Assembly (NCBI GenBank): GCA_040905905.1
Contig: JBBDQN010000054.1
Span: 1-64,000, forward strand
DNA: 64,000 nt
Reading direction: 5' to 3'
From: JAICND01 sp040905905
Lineage (GTDB): Bacteria; Actinomycetota; Acidimicrobiia; Spongiisociales; ZC4RG35
The notes under the pieces were generated by a model, which saw only the letters and a program-made list of their open reading frames with translations, was not told the origin of the DNA and did no database searches. Shown piece after piece: positions 43,578-53,357 of this stretch (positions are counted from its first letter, which is position 1; each line of letters starts with the position of its first letter). The position numbers were made by a program, and so were the translations under genes.

Positions 43578-44920
43578 AGCAGACCGCTGACCGTCGCCGT
43601 CACCTCGGAGGCTGCGACTTCCTGCTGGACCCGCGTGACGAGGTTGCGCACTTGCACGGTTCCGCGCTGACGTTCATCGGCACCGGCAATGACCACTACT
43701 GGGATCTGGGCCCGGTCGGCGTATTTGAGCTGCTGCGAGAGCCTGCCGGCTCTCATGCTCACCTCAGTATTGACTCCGGCCGTTCTCAGCTCGGTGGCCA
43801 AACGTAGAGCAGTTTCGAAGCCTTCCTCGTCTATCAAGGTGACCAGCACCGCCACCGTGTTGGCTGTCGCACCTGCCATACCCAGTTCCCGAAGCTGCCA
43901 GAACAGGCGAGTGAGACCGATGGAGATACCGACGCCCGGCAGGCGTGATTTCGTGTAGAGACTTGCCAGATCCTCGTAACGGCCACCCGAGCAGATGCTG
44001 CCAACCTCCGGATGATTATCGAGGGTGGTCTCGTACACCGTGCCCGTGTAGTAGTCGAGACCGCGGGCGATGGAGAGATCGAGGGCAACCTGATCCGGGT
44101 TGACCCCCTGGACCCCGACCAAAGAGAACACGCTCGCCAGCTCCTCCTTGCCCTTAACCAACAGCTCGTTGCCATCTGGCAGGGCTGCCAGCATCTCGGT
44201 GGCAGCCGCTCCCTTGAGCGGACCCTGGCCGGCAACCTTCAACAACCGATCTGCTGTGTCGGTCGCGATCCCTTGCTTGCTGAGAGCGCCGGCAACGTCC
44301 GCTGCACCAATGCGCTCCAACTTGTCAAGCTCGCGGAGAGCCAGAGCCTGCAGGCCGGAATCGTCCACGCCGAGGTCGATCAAGAGACCCCGCAACAAGC
44401 GCCGGTTGTTGAGCCGGATCGTGAAGTCACCGATGGCAAGCCGGCTGAAGATGCTGGCGATCACTGCTGGCATTTCGGCGTCGTGTCGAATGGAGAGCTC
44501 ATCGCGGTCGACCACGTCGATGTCGCACTGGATGAACTCGCGAAAGCGGCCCCGCTGGGGGGTCTCGCCACGCCAGACGGGCTGCATTTGATACCGCCGA
44601 AAGGGGAAGATCAACTGGGCCTCGTGCTCAGCGACATAACGCGCCAGCGGGACGGTGAGATCAAAGCGGAGAGCCGCGTCCGGCTCGTAACCCTGGGCTC
44701 TGGCTCCGGTCGACTGGGCGAGGTAGACCTGACGCTCTGTCTCACCCCCGGACTTGGTGAGCAATACCGCGGTCTGTTCCATCGCCGGGGTGCTTATGGG
44801 GAGAAAGCCGAAGCTCTCGAACCCCTCCCTGATCGTGTCGAACATCGACTGGAGGGCAAGCTGATCGCGCGGCAGGAGCTCGAGGACTCCAGGAATGGTT
44901 CGGGGGGTGACGATGGGCAC
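43574..44920 (-). CDS. hisS: Histidyl-tRNA synthetase
   Basis: A protein of 448 aa, class II. Motif 2 is FRRYQMQPVWRGETPQRGR, the histidine-specific segment is ARGLDYYTGTVYE, and motif 3 is GVGISIGLTRLFW. A C-terminal anticodon-binding domain is present. The start is GTG; the stop overlaps the aspS start (GTGA). It follows the MBL gene by 22 nt, as in Mycobacterium (Rv2580c-Rv2581c). Confidence 0.96.
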   Translation of the reverse strand: MPIVTPRTIPGVLELLPRDQLALQSMFDTIREGFESFGFLPISTPAMEQTAVLLTKSGGETERQVYLAQSTGARAQGYEPDAALRFDLTVPLARYVAEHEAQLIFPFRRYQMQPVWRGETPQRGRFREFIQCDIDVVDRDELSIRHDAEMPAVIASIFSRLAIGDFTIRLNNRRLLRGLLIDLGVDDSGLQALALRELDKLERIGAADVAGALSKQGIATDTADRLLKVAGQGPLKGAAATEMLAALPDGNELLVKGKEELASVFSLVGVQGVNPDQVALDLSIARGLDYYTGTVYETTLDNHPEVGSICSGGRYEDLASLYTKSRLPGVGISIGLTRLFWQLRELGMAGATANTVAVLVTLIDEEGFETALRLATELRTAGVNTEVSMRAGRLSQQLKYADRAQIPVVVIAGADERQRGTVQVRNLVTRVQQEVAASEVTATVSGLL

Positions 44921-44942
44921 AGGGGCGCGGAGGCTAATGGGG

Positions 44943-45587
44943 TCAGAGCCCGACCAGGAATGGATTGCGGCGCCGTTCCCGACCCACGGTGGTTTCGGGC
45001 CCGTGACCCGGCAGCACCCTGGTTTGGTCGTCGAGCGTCAGCACCTCCTTGACCATCGAGTCGACCAGCTGCTCCCAGTTCCCGCCAGGGAGATCAACCC
45101 GGCCCACCGAGCCGGCGAAGAGCTGGTCTCCCGAGAGGAGAATCCCCTCTCCGGGCAGGTAGAAGCAACAATGGCCCGGAGTATGGCCCGGTGTGTGCCG
45201 CACCTCGATCTCGAGCCCACCGAGTTCGAGCCGCATCAGATGTTGCAAAGACTCGAGCTTCTCGGGCGGTTCGTAGTCACCCTCGGGTGCGAGGCCAAAC
45301 AGGGCCTGCATCTGCCGACGAGGATCGAGGGTGAGAAAGTCGTCGTCGCGATGGACGTATACCGCCGCCCCGGTCGAACGATGCAACGGACCCGCCCCTC
45401 CCATGTGATCGATGTGGCCGTGGGTGAGAAGCAAGGCGGCCGGCACCACACCGGTGGCCAGGGCCAGCTCGGCGATCGCCTCAGGGTCGGGTGGGGCATC
45501 GACTACCACCGCTGGTCCTCCCTTTTCAATGGCCAGTAGGTAACAGTTGGTCTGGGCGAGCCACAGGGGCCGGGAGACGATGATCAT
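44943..45587 (-). CDS. MBL-fold metallohydrolase (glyoxalase II-like)
   Basis: A protein of 214 aa. The metallo-beta-lactamase fold has THGHIDHMGG (HxHxDH) and HTPGHTPGHCCFYLPGEGILLSGDQLF with the bridging Asp. It resembles hydroxyacylglutathione-hydrolase-like proteins, but actinobacteria lack glutathione, so the substrate is uncertain. The same gene lies between relA and hisS in Mycobacterium. Confidence 0.88.
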   Translation of the reverse strand: MIIVSRPLWLAQTNCYLLAIEKGGPAVVVDAPPDPEAIAELALATGVVPAALLLTHGHIDHMGGAGPLHRSTGAAVYVHRDDDFLTLDPRRQMQALFGLAPEGDYEPPEKLESLQHLMRLELGGLEIEVRHTPGHTPGHCCFYLPGEGILLSGDQLFAGSVGRVDLPGGNWEQLVDSMVKEVLTLDDQTRVLPGHGPETTVGRERRRNPFLVGL

Positions 45588-45591
45588 CCGT

Positions 45592-47766
45592 TCAAGTGTC
45601 GGAGGGTTCGGTTACCAGGCGATAGGCAGCGAACGCCCCATCGACCCCGCGGAGATCGGCCAGAAGCCTGGGGAGTTGACCGGGATCGGAAAGCTCCACC
45701 TCGTACCTCAGCACCGCCACCCGGTCCCTCCCGGTGACCGACGATGACGCGGTGATGTTGCCACCCAGATCGGAGATGGCCGCGGTGACGTCGCGCAGCA
45801 GCCGGGTGCGATCGAGCGCCTCCACTTGCACCCAGACGGTAAAGATGCCCACGCGGTCGGGAGGCCATGACACCTCGACCATCCTTTCCCGCCGTTCGGC
45901 TAGTGCTGCAATGTTGGTGCAGTCGGCCCGGTGAACCGACACCCCCCGGCCGATAGTGATGAAACCGACAATCGGATCGCCGGGAACCGGTGCACAACAA
46001 CGTGCGATTCGCACGAGCATGTCATCCATACCCTCGACGATGATGCCGGGGCCTGGTTGCCCTGGCCGGCGGGGGCGGGGAGGAGCGAGCAGGTCTTCTT
46101 CTTCGTCCTCTTCGGGACGAACCAGTCGGACCAGTCGTTGCACCACAGTTGAGGCCGTTACCCCACCTTCGCCGACTGACACCAACAGGCTGTCCACGTC
46201 GGACTTGCCCATGTCGATGGCGATCTCGGTGAGAAGGCGGTCACGTTCGGCGGCGCCGAGCCCCAAACCTTCACGGCGGAGATAGGAATTGACCTGCTCG
46301 CGGCCCTCAGCCAGTGCGTGCTCTCGTCGCTCCTTGAGGAAATACGCCTTGATCTTGGCTTTGGCGCGCGAGGTCTGAACAAAGTTGAGCCAATCCCGGC
46401 TCGGTCCGGCGTCCATGGCCCGGGAGGTGATCACCTCGACGATGTCGCCAGATTCGAGCCTCGTGGAGAGTGGCAGCAAGCGGCCGTTGATCCTGGCCCC
46501 CACACACCTGTTGCCCACTTCGGTGTGGACGGCGTAGGCAAAGTCGACGGCAGTGGCGCCGCGAGGCAGGGTCTTGACGTCACCTGCGGGAGTGATCACA
46601 AATACCTCGTCTTGATAGAGGTCCAGTTTGAGGTTGGCCAGAAACTCCTCGGGATCTTCGGTCTCGAGCAAAGAGTGGACGTTGCCCACCCAGGGGATGT
46701 GGGCAGCCCCGGGCCCCTCCTTGTAACGCCAATGGGCGGCGATTCCCGACTCGGCGAGCCGGTGCATCTCCTCGGTTCGAATCTGAACCTCCAGGGGTTT
46801 GCCGCCGGGCCCGATGACGGTCGTGTGAAGGCTCTGGTAGAGGTTGAACTTGGGCATGGCGATGAAGTCTTTGAAGCGTCCGCTGATCGGCATCCATTTC
46901 GAGTGCACCAGCCCGAGGGCTGCATAACAGCTCCGGGTATCGCTGGTGATGATCCGCACCCCGATCAAGTCGAAGATCTCCTCGAAGGGTCGGCCAGACT
47001 CGACCATCTTGCGGTAGATGGAGAAATGGTGTTTGGGGCGGCCGCTGATGTCAGCCTCGATGCCGGCCTCGGTCAGGGCATCCCCAAGCTCCGCGACGAC
47101 CTTTTCGATGAATACCTCGCGCTCCGGAGAACGCTCTGTCAATCTCAATTCGATCTCGGCGTAGATCCCGGGCTCGAGAATGGCGAAGCAACGGTCTTCC
47201 AGCTCGTGTTTGATCTCCTGGACACCCAATCGATGAGCAAGGGGGACGTAGACGTCGATGGTCTCGCGGGCCACCCGTTGCTGTTTCTCGGGACGCAGGG
47301 CGGCGACCGTTCGAATGTTGTGAAGGCGGTCGGCGAGCTTCATCAGGAGCACCCGCACGTCCTGGGCCATAGCGACCACCATCTTGCGGATCGTGGCGGC
47401 CTGCGCCTCTTGGGGTGATGAATATTGGATCCTGTCGAGCTTGGTGACTCCGTCAATCAACCGGGCGACTTCACCACCGAACTCGTTCTCGATCTGATGA
47501 AGGGTGACGTCGGTGTCTTCCACCGTGTCGTGTAGCAGCGAGGCCGCCAGGGCCGGGGCATCGAGGCCATAACCCGCCAGGATGGTGGTGACGGCCACTG
47601 GATGGGTTATGTAGGGATCGCCGGTCTTCCGCAATTGTCCGCGGTGGGCGGTCTCGGCGGTGACAAATGCCCGCTTGATGATCCCGTCATCGGCATCGGG
47701 GAAATGACGCCGGTGGGCGTCGAGGATGGAGGCGAATGCCTCCTCAGTCGTACCGGATGAGGGCAT
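45592..47766 (-). CDS. rel: Bifunctional (p)ppGpp synthetase/hydrolase Rel
   Basis: About 724 aa, controlling the stringent response. The N-terminal HD hydrolase domain has THPVAVTTILA and LLHDTVEDTDVT. The synthetase domain has FDLIGVRIIT and RFKDFIAMPK, the RxKD type of bifunctional enzymes, then QSLHTTV. TGS (VITPAGDVKTLPRGATAVDFAY), zinc-finger-like and ACT domains follow. The start ATG at 47766 has AAGGGG 9 nt upstream and overlaps apt by 23 nt. The apt-rel pair is conserved in actinobacteria. Confidence 0.96.
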   Translation of the reverse strand: MPSSGTTEEAFASILDAHRRHFPDADDGIIKRAFVTAETAHRGQLRKTGDPYITHPVAVTTILAGYGLDAPALAASLLHDTVEDTDVTLHQIENEFGGEVARLIDGVTKLDRIQYSSPQEAQAATIRKMVVAMAQDVRVLLMKLADRLHNIRTVAALRPEKQQRVARETIDVYVPLAHRLGVQEIKHELEDRCFAILEPGIYAEIELRLTERSPEREVFIEKVVAELGDALTEAGIEADISGRPKHHFSIYRKMVESGRPFEEIFDLIGVRIITSDTRSCYAALGLVHSKWMPISGRFKDFIAMPKFNLYQSLHTTVIGPGGKPLEVQIRTEEMHRLAESGIAAHWRYKEGPGAAHIPWVGNVHSLLETEDPEEFLANLKLDLYQDEVFVITPAGDVKTLPRGATAVDFAYAVHTEVGNRCVGARINGRLLPLSTRLESGDIVEVITSRAMDAGPSRDWLNFVQTSRAKAKIKAYFLKERREHALAEGREQVNSYLRREGLGLGAAERDRLLTEIAIDMGKSDVDSLLVSVGEGGVTASTVVQRLVRLVRPEEDEEEDLLAPPRPRRPGQPGPGIIVEGMDDMLVRIARCCAPVPGDPIVGFITIGRGVSVHRADCTNIAALAERRERMVEVSWPPDRVGIFTVWVQVEALDRTRLLRDVTAAISDLGGNITASSSVTGRDRVAVLRYEVELSDPGQLPRLLADLRGVDGAFAAYRLVTEPSDT

Positions 47767-48259
47767 GGAAGGGGACCCCTTCAAGGGCTGCCCTGCCGTT
47801 GAGGAAGCCCAGCTCGATAAAGACCGCCACCCCCACCACCTCTGCCTGAGCACGACGCAACAACTCGACAGCTGCGCATGCCGTGCCACCGGTGGCGATC
47901 ACGTCGTCAACGATGAGAACCCGCTCCTGGGGATCGACCGCATCAATATGCATCTCCAGGGCATCGGTGCCGTACTCCAGGTTGTAGCTGTGGCTGATGG
48001 TTTTCCAGGGGAGTTTTCCGGGTTTGCGAAGTGGGACAAATCCGGCTTCGAGGGCGCGCGCTACGGGTGCTGCCAGGGTAAAACCCCGGGCTTCGATCCC
48101 GGCCACCTTGCTCACCCTGGCATCTTCGAACTTCTCGGTGATGGCGGCGATCAGGGCATTGAAGGCGACCGGATCCGCCAGCACCGGGGTGATGTCCTTA
48201 AAGACGATTCCGGGCTCCGGAAAGTCGGGTATGTCACGAACAAGGGCGGCCAGATCCAC
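47744..48259 (-). CDS. apt: Adenine phosphoribosyltransferase
   Basis: A protein of 171 aa that salvages adenine to AMP. PRPP loop: VLIVDDVIATGGTACAAV. The N-terminal RDIPDFPEPGIVFKDITP and a middle EARGFTLAAPVA are characteristic. It starts GTG. It follows secF as in Mycobacterium. Confidence 0.97.
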   Translation of the reverse strand: MDLAALVRDIPDFPEPGIVFKDITPVLADPVAFNALIAAITEKFEDARVSKVAGIEARGFTLAAPVARALEAGFVPLRKPGKLPWKTISHSYNLEYGTDALEMHIDAVDPQERVLIVDDVIATGGTACAAVELLRRAQAEVVGVAVFIELGFLNGRAALEGVPFHALIRYD

Positions 48260-48291
48260 CGGAAAAGTCTACCTGTCCAACCGGGGCTGGC

Positions 48292-49341
48292 TCAGCGTCG
48301 GCGTTTCTTGGGAGGACGGGGAGTAGCGCCCGTCCCGCGGACCTGGGCTGGAGACACCACGATCGCCGTCGGGGAGGGTGTGGTGGAAACGGTTTGCCCC
48401 TTTGCCTCCAGGCGCCGACGACGGCTGATCCAATCTTCCTCCCGCTCCTTCCAGGTAGCCAGGAAAGGTGTCGCAACGCAGACCGACGAATAGGTGCCAA
48501 CCGCGATGCCGACGAAGAGAGCAAGGGCGAAATCGCGCAGGCTGGTAGCTCCGAAAATGAAGGCGCCGACGAACAGAATCGAACCAACCGGGAGCAGCGA
48601 CGTGAGAGCCGTGATGACTGAGCGCGGCATGATCTGATTGGTGGCGCGGTTGGCTATGGCGGAATACGTCATTCGATCTGCGTAGTCGCCCACGTGTTCT
48701 TCGATCTTGTCGAAGACCACCACCGTGTCGTAGAGCGAGTACCCGAGAATGGTCAGTACGGCGACGACGGTGGCTGGAGTCACTTCGAATCCAGTGACGG
48801 CATACACCCCCATCGTGATGACGAGATCGTGGAGAAGCGAAACGATCCCGGCGGCCGCCATCTTCCACTCCAGCCGCCAGGTCATGAACAACATGACGGC
48901 TCCCAGGAAAACCGCTAGGGCGATCAGGGATTGGCGAAATATGAGGGCGCCAAAGGTGGGGCCGACAGCGTCGACCGAGATCTCGGCTCTCGGCGCTCCG
49001 GTAACTGAGGCAATCACGTCAAGCAGGCCGCCCTGCGACTCCGCATCGAGGGCGGGAGTCTGCAGCCGCACAGTGGCCCCGTCGTCGACCAGTTGAATGA
49101 CGGCGTCAGAGATGCCCACCCGTTGAGAAGCCCCCCTGAGATCCTCCACAGTTGCAGCACTCGGGTTGGTGGCAATGATCGAAAGCCCGCCCCGGAACTC
49201 AATGCCGAGGTTGAGGTCGCGGACGACCAGGGCGAGCAGCGAGATCATCAATGCGACCGCCGAGATCCTGAGCCACAGCCCGCGGCGACCGACGAAATCG
49301 AAGTTGGTCTCGCCGCGAAGAAAGTCACGGAGCCTGGTCAT
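48292..49341 (-). CDS. secF: Protein translocase subunit SecF
   Basis: A membrane protein of 349 aa with six helices and a first periplasmic loop; with SecD it uses the proton gradient to assist Sec export. Landmarks: FVGRRGLWLRISA, LGIEFRGGLSI (the Asp-less SecF variant of the conserved GxDxxGG), a YSLYDTVVVFDKI segment and ANRATNQIMPRSVITALTSLLP. The basic tail is unusually long (residues about 300-349, ending KKRRR). Confidence 0.96.
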   Translation of the reverse strand: MTRLRDFLRGETNFDFVGRRGLWLRISAVALMISLLALVVRDLNLGIEFRGGLSIIATNPSAATVEDLRGASQRVGISDAVIQLVDDGATVRLQTPALDAESQGGLLDVIASVTGAPRAEISVDAVGPTFGALIFRQSLIALAVFLGAVMLFMTWRLEWKMAAAGIVSLLHDLVITMGVYAVTGFEVTPATVVAVLTILGYSLYDTVVVFDKIEEHVGDYADRMTYSAIANRATNQIMPRSVITALTSLLPVGSILFVGAFIFGATSLRDFALALFVGIAVGTYSSVCVATPFLATWKEREEDWISRRRRLEAKGQTVSTTPSPTAIVVSPAQVRGTGATPRPPKKRRR

Positions 49342-50900
49342 ATCGACGCTGACCTGATCGAGAACCAGCCGCGGTCACCCAGCTCAGTGTGGGCGAGGAC
49401 CCAGGTCGCCCGGCGGGTGAAGGCCCGGGCGATCACCACATCGAGAACCGTGGCGATCCCGAGGGAGAAGGCAAAGCCCTTGACCGCTCCGACCGATAGG
49501 AACCACAACAAGGTGGCTCCGATCAAGGACACGGCATCGGCCGTGAGGATGGTGCGAAAAGACTTGCGGAACCCCTCCTCCACGGCAGAACGGACCGAGC
49601 GACCCTTCCGAATTTCTTCCTTCACCCTTTCGAAATAGACGATGTACGAGTCGGCGGTGATTCCCACCGAGATGATCACCCCGGTCACCCCCGCCAGAGT
49701 GAGGGTGAGGCCCTGAAACCGGCCCAACATGGAGAATACGACGACCAATAACGATGCAAAGACCGTCAAACCAAGTACGGCCACAACGCCCATTGCCCGG
49801 TAGTAGCTGATCAAAAGCGCACATACCAGCGCCAGCCCGATCAAGCCGGCTATCACACCAGCTCGGAGGGAGTCGGCACCGAGAGTCGCTGACACCTTCT
49901 GCACCTGGGAACGTTCGAAGCTGACCGGAAGCGAACCGTAGCGCAAGAGCGCGGCGGTATCCCGGGCCTGTAGTTCGTCGGCCGGGGTGTTGCCAAACGT
50001 TATCTGGGCGCTGCCCCCGGTGATCCCCTCAGGACCGACGTCGGCAGCCACCGCAGGCGCCGTCACTACCTCGCCGTCGAGGACGATGGCGATACAACGT
50101 TGCGGACTTCCCAGCGAGCCTTGGGCCGCAGCCCCGGTGACTTCGGCGAACTTGACACCCCCGGCCGAGGTGAGATCGAGCCCGATCACCCATTGCGCCT
50201 GGTTGGGATCGAACCCCGGGACGGCATCAGCCACATCCTCGCCCAAAAGAGCGGCGGGGCCTACATGTAGCACCTCGGGGATCACGACTCCCAAACCGGA
50301 GCTGGCGCACCCAGCGGTGGATGGGAGGTAAGCCTCCTGAGTGGGATCGTCGAGGATCGTGAGCCCTGTTACGGGATCGACGTTCGGTGGCAGGGTGGTC
50401 GGGGTGACCGAAGTTGTGGTCGTGGTCGCCGCGGTAGTGGAGGTCGTGCTGGTGGAAGTTGTCGCCGAAGTTGTGGGCGAGCTCGCGCTGGTGGTCGTAG
50501 TCGGAGAAGTCGACGTGGTTGTCGTGGTCACTAGCGGGCCTTGTTCACCCAGGGTCGCGCCGAGGACCGGCCGAAAAGAAAGCTGGCCGGTCTGACCGAT
50601 TGCATCGAGGGCCCTCTCCTCGTCTTCCACACCCGGGAGTTGCACCAGCACCGTGTTGGCACCCGAGATCGTGATTTCCGGCTCCTGCACGCCCCCTACG
50701 TCCTCGATCCGGCGTCGCATAATTTCAACTGCTTGTTCCAGGACCTCCTGATCGGTGCCGTCCGGGGCGGTCAGCACCACCGATGTCCCTCCGGCAAGGT
50801 CGAGGCCCAACCGGGGAAGGATGTTTTGGGACAGGACCAGCGCCAGCCCTCCCCAGGACAGCGTCAAGCCAATCAAAAGACCGATCAGACGCCGCCGCAA
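49338..50900 (-). CDS. secD: Protein translocase subunit SecD with Thr-rich insert
   Basis: A protein of 520 aa. The signature LGLDLAGGTSVVL follows the first helix. The periplasmic P1 region is interrupted at residues 124-170 by a nearly pure Thr/Ser/Pro stretch. The C-terminal five helices include GVTGVIISVGITADSYIVYFE. Overlap with secF is ATGA; yajC lies just upstream. Confidence 0.96.
   Translation of the reverse strand: MRRRLIGLLIGLTLSWGGLALVLSQNILPRLGLDLAGGTSVVLTAPDGTDQEVLEQAVEIMRRRIEDVGGVQEPEITISGANTVLVQLPGVEDEERALDAIGQTGQLSFRPVLGATLGEQGPLVTTTTTSTSPTTTTSASSPTTSATTSTSTTSTTAATTTTTSVTPTTLPPNVDPVTGLTILDDPTQEAYLPSTAGCASSGLGVVIPEVLHVGPAALLGEDVADAVPGFDPNQAQWVIGLDLTSAGGVKFAEVTGAAAQGSLGSPQRCIAIVLDGEVVTAPAVAADVGPEGITGGSAQITFGNTPADELQARDTAALLRYGSLPVSFERSQVQKVSATLGADSLRAGVIAGLIGLALVCALLISYYRAMGVVAVLGLTVFASLLVVVFSMLGRFQGLTLTLAGVTGVIISVGITADSYIVYFERVKEEIRKGRSVRSAVEEGFRKSFRTILTADAVSLIGATLLWFLSVGAVKGFAFSLGIATVLDVVIARAFTRRATWVLAHTELGDRGWFSIRSASI
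50391..50528 (-). repeat. Thr/Ser-rich low-complexity coding segment in secD
   Basis: About 46 codons, mostly ACN and TCN, encode runs such as TTTTTSTSPTTTT. On the plus strand this reads as GTGGT-rich sequence. It is probably a flexible extracytoplasmic linker, and such tracts are prone to slippage. Confidence 0.8.
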
Positions 50901-50903
50901 GGT

Positions 50904-51203
50904 TCAGGCCTTGTCGACGATTCGGCTGGCTATTGCCTTTCGCACGATCCGCAGCCTGCCCTGCTCAACCTCGATGACTACAGCGTCGTCGTCGAGAGCA
51001 CGGATCACCCCCTGGATTCCGCCAATGGTTTGCACCTTGTCACCCAACGACAAGGCCGCCGTCAGCTCTTGTTGGGCGCGCATCCGTTTGCGCTGCGGAC
51101 GCAGAATCAGAACGTAAAACACCGCGACCATGACACCAAGGAATATCAACGATGAATAGCCCGATGACGCGGGCGGGGTGGTTGTCAGCAAAAGAGGGCT
51201 CAA
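50904..51203 (-). CDS. yajC: Preprotein translocase subunit YajC
   Basis: A protein of 99 aa with one N-terminal membrane helix (LIFLGVMVAVFYVLILRPQRKRM) followed by the cytoplasmic SH3-like YajC domain (LSLGDKVQTIGGIQGVI). It is an accessory of SecDF. The start is TTG or a nearby codon. Confidence 0.94.
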   Translation of the reverse strand: MSPLLLTTTPPASSGYSSLIFLGVMVAVFYVLILRPQRKRMRAQQELTAALSLGDKVQTIGGIQGVIRALDDDAVVIEVEQGRLRIVRKAIASRIVDKA

Positions 51204-51240
51204 AGAACAAACCTCACAGGCCGGTTAACGAGGCGCGACC

Positions 51241-52362
51241 TTAGTCGTTCCCAGGCGACACTGGCAGTCGTCGGGCCCGCACATTGGCGAGGTGGGTGGC
51301 GAGGTCGCCGATGTCGATCGCCGTGCGGATCCCGGCCAGAAGCCGCATGGTGTAGGTGAGGTTGTGCACCGAAAGAAGCCGGAATGCGGCCAATTCGTTA
51401 TTGGCGAGGAGGTGGCGGAGGTAGGCGCGGTGATGACGGGTGCAGGTGTGGCAGTCACAGCCGGCCTCCAACGGACGCGGGTCTGCGGCGTACTCCGCCC
51501 GGCGCAGGTTGAAGTCCCCGTCGGCGGTAAACACCCGGCCGTGGCGGGCAAGCCGGGTCGGCCAGACACAGTCGAAGAGGTCGGCGCCCAGTTCAACGGC
51601 GGCCATCACCCCTTCGGGGTCGCCCAGACCCATCACATACCGGACCCGATCCGAAGGCAGCTCGTCGATCGCGACTTTTAGTGCGACCTCGCGTTGAGCT
51701 GGCGACTCCCCCACCGACAGCCCGCCGATGCCAAACCCCGCGAACCCGAGCGAGGCAGTCTTGGCGGCGCTCATTGCCCTTAGGTCAGGGTCGACACCAC
51801 CTTGCACGATCCCGAACAGAACCTGATCGGAACGGCGGTGAACCTCGAGCGAGCGTTCGGCCCAACGCAGGGTCCGTTCCATCGCCTCGCTCACCACCTC
51901 ACGCTGAGAGGGGAGACCGACGCACACGTCGAGCACCATGGCGATGTCGGCTCCCAGGTCCTCCTGGATAGTCACTGCCTCCTCCGGCCGCAGGTGGACA
52001 GCCCGACCGTCGTAGACGCTCTTGAAGCGGACCCCCTCTTCATCGATTTGCGGCTGGAGGGAAAAGATCTGGTATCCGCCCGAGTCGGTCAGGATCGGCC
52101 GTTGCCACCCCCAGAAGTTGTGAAGTCCTCCGAGGTCGGCCACCACCTGAGGGCCCGGCCGCAACATCAGGTGATAGGTATTGGCCAGGGCAATCTCGGT
52201 CCCGGTGGCTTCGAGGTCATCCACGTCGACCGCTCTAACGGCGGCGCGGGTGCCCACCGGCATGAAGGCGGGGGTGGCGACGACACCGTTCGGTGTGTGC
52301 AAGTGGCCGGTCCTGGCCTTGCCGTCCCGGGCAGAGAGGGTCCAATGAACGGGGTGACTCAC
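51241..52362 (-). CDS. tgt: Queuine/preQ1 tRNA-guanine transglycosylase
   Basis: About 373 aa, exchanging G34 for preQ1 in GUN tRNAs. Barrel motifs: ILTDSGGYQIFSL (catalytic Asp), FGIVQGGVDPDLR, GFGIGGLSVGE, and the zinc site CDCHTC with the downstream His. The start GTG at 52362 makes a GTGA overlap with queA. The frame extends further into queA. queA and tgt act in sequence, so queuosine is made or salvaged here. Confidence 0.96.
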   Translation of the reverse strand: MSHPVHWTLSARDGKARTGHLHTPNGVVATPAFMPVGTRAAVRAVDVDDLEATGTEIALANTYHLMLRPGPQVVADLGGLHNFWGWQRPILTDSGGYQIFSLQPQIDEEGVRFKSVYDGRAVHLRPEEAVTIQEDLGADIAMVLDVCVGLPSQREVVSEAMERTLRWAERSLEVHRRSDQVLFGIVQGGVDPDLRAMSAAKTASLGFAGFGIGGLSVGESPAQREVALKVAIDELPSDRVRYVMGLGDPEGVMAAVELGADLFDCVWPTRLARHGRVFTADGDFNLRRAEYAADPRPLEAGCDCHTCTRHHRAYLRHLLANNELAAFRLLSVHNLTYTMRLLAGIRTAIDIGDLATHLANVRARRLPVSPGND

Positions 52363-53357
52363 ACCGACCGCTCCGTGTACATGGCATCTCCAAACGAGGC
52401 GAAGCGATAGCCGCGTTCGAGGGCGGCCTGGTAGACGTCTCGCCAATTCGTTCCCATAAAAGCCGTGAGCAGGACCAGAAGGGTTGTCCGGGGAAGGTGA
52501 AAGTTTGTGACGAGCCCATCTACCACCGTGAATTCGTAACCGGGGGTGATGAAGAGCCCGGTGGTTCCGCTCTCGGCTCGCACCAGTCCATCACCGGTCG
52601 CGACAGTTTCGAGGGTTCTGGTCACCGTGGTTCCGATGGCGATGACCCGTCCCTGCCGCTGACGGCATTCTTTGATCGCACGGGCGGCGGCCTCGGGCAC
52701 CTCAAACCCTTCAGTGTGGATCTGATGGTCTGCGATGTGGTCGGAACTGATGGGCCGGAAGGTGTCGAGACCGATGTGAAGCACCACCTCGGCGATGTCG
52801 ATCTGACGCTGGTTGAGCCGGGCCGTGACTTCTGAGGTGAAATGAAGGGCGGCGGTAGATGCGGCCGCCGAACCGGCTTCATGGGCGAAGATGGTCTGGT
52901 ACCTGTTCTGGTCAGTGAGGGCGGTGTGGACGTAGGGAGGCAGCGGTACCTCCCCTGCCGTGGCCATGGCCGCTTTGGCGTCAATCCGGAGGGTGGCGAT
53001 CCCTTGGACCGGTCCCTCTTCGATGACAGCCGGCGTGCTGCCGAAGTCGAGGAGTGTCCCGCTTCGTAATCGTCGGGATGGACGGACCGCTGCTTGCCAG
53101 AGGTCGTCGGAGATTCGGCGAAGGAGAAGTGCTTCGACCTGGCCACCGGTGTCGGTCTTGCGGCCCTTGAGACGGGCCGCCCTAACCCGGGTGCGGTTGA
53201 CGACAACGAGATCGCCTGGTTCGAGTAGCTCGGGCAGATCGACGAAGGTGTGGTCCGTCAGGTCGCGGGTGTCGAGCAGACGAGCGGCGTGACGCGGCTC
53301 GATCGGCACCTGGGCGATCCGCTCCGAGGAAAGCTCATAGTCGAAGTCCGAGGTCAA
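52359..53357 (-). CDS. queA: tRNA S-adenosylmethionine ribosyltransferase-isomerase
   Basis: About 332 aa, adding the cyclopentene-epoxide ring to preQ1-tRNA from SAM. Family segments: FDYELSSERIAQVPIEPR, RDLTDHTFVDL, VHTALTDQNRYQTIFA, LHIGLDTFRPI, and TNFHLPRTTLL. The start TTG at 53357 is the second of two adjacent TTG codons and gives the family N terminus. No ribosome binding site is obvious. Confidence 0.94.
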   Translation of the reverse strand: MTSDFDYELSSERIAQVPIEPRHAARLLDTRDLTDHTFVDLPELLEPGDLVVVNRTRVRAARLKGRKTDTGGQVEALLLRRISDDLWQAAVRPSRRLRSGTLLDFGSTPAVIEEGPVQGIATLRIDAKAAMATAGEVPLPPYVHTALTDQNRYQTIFAHEAGSAAASTAALHFTSEVTARLNQRQIDIAEVVLHIGLDTFRPISSDHIADHQIHTEGFEVPEAAARAIKECRQRQGRVIAIGTTVTRTLETVATGDGLVRAESGTTGLFITPGYEFTVVDGLVTNFHLPRTTLLVLLTAFMGTNWRDVYQAALERGYRFASFGDAMYTERSV

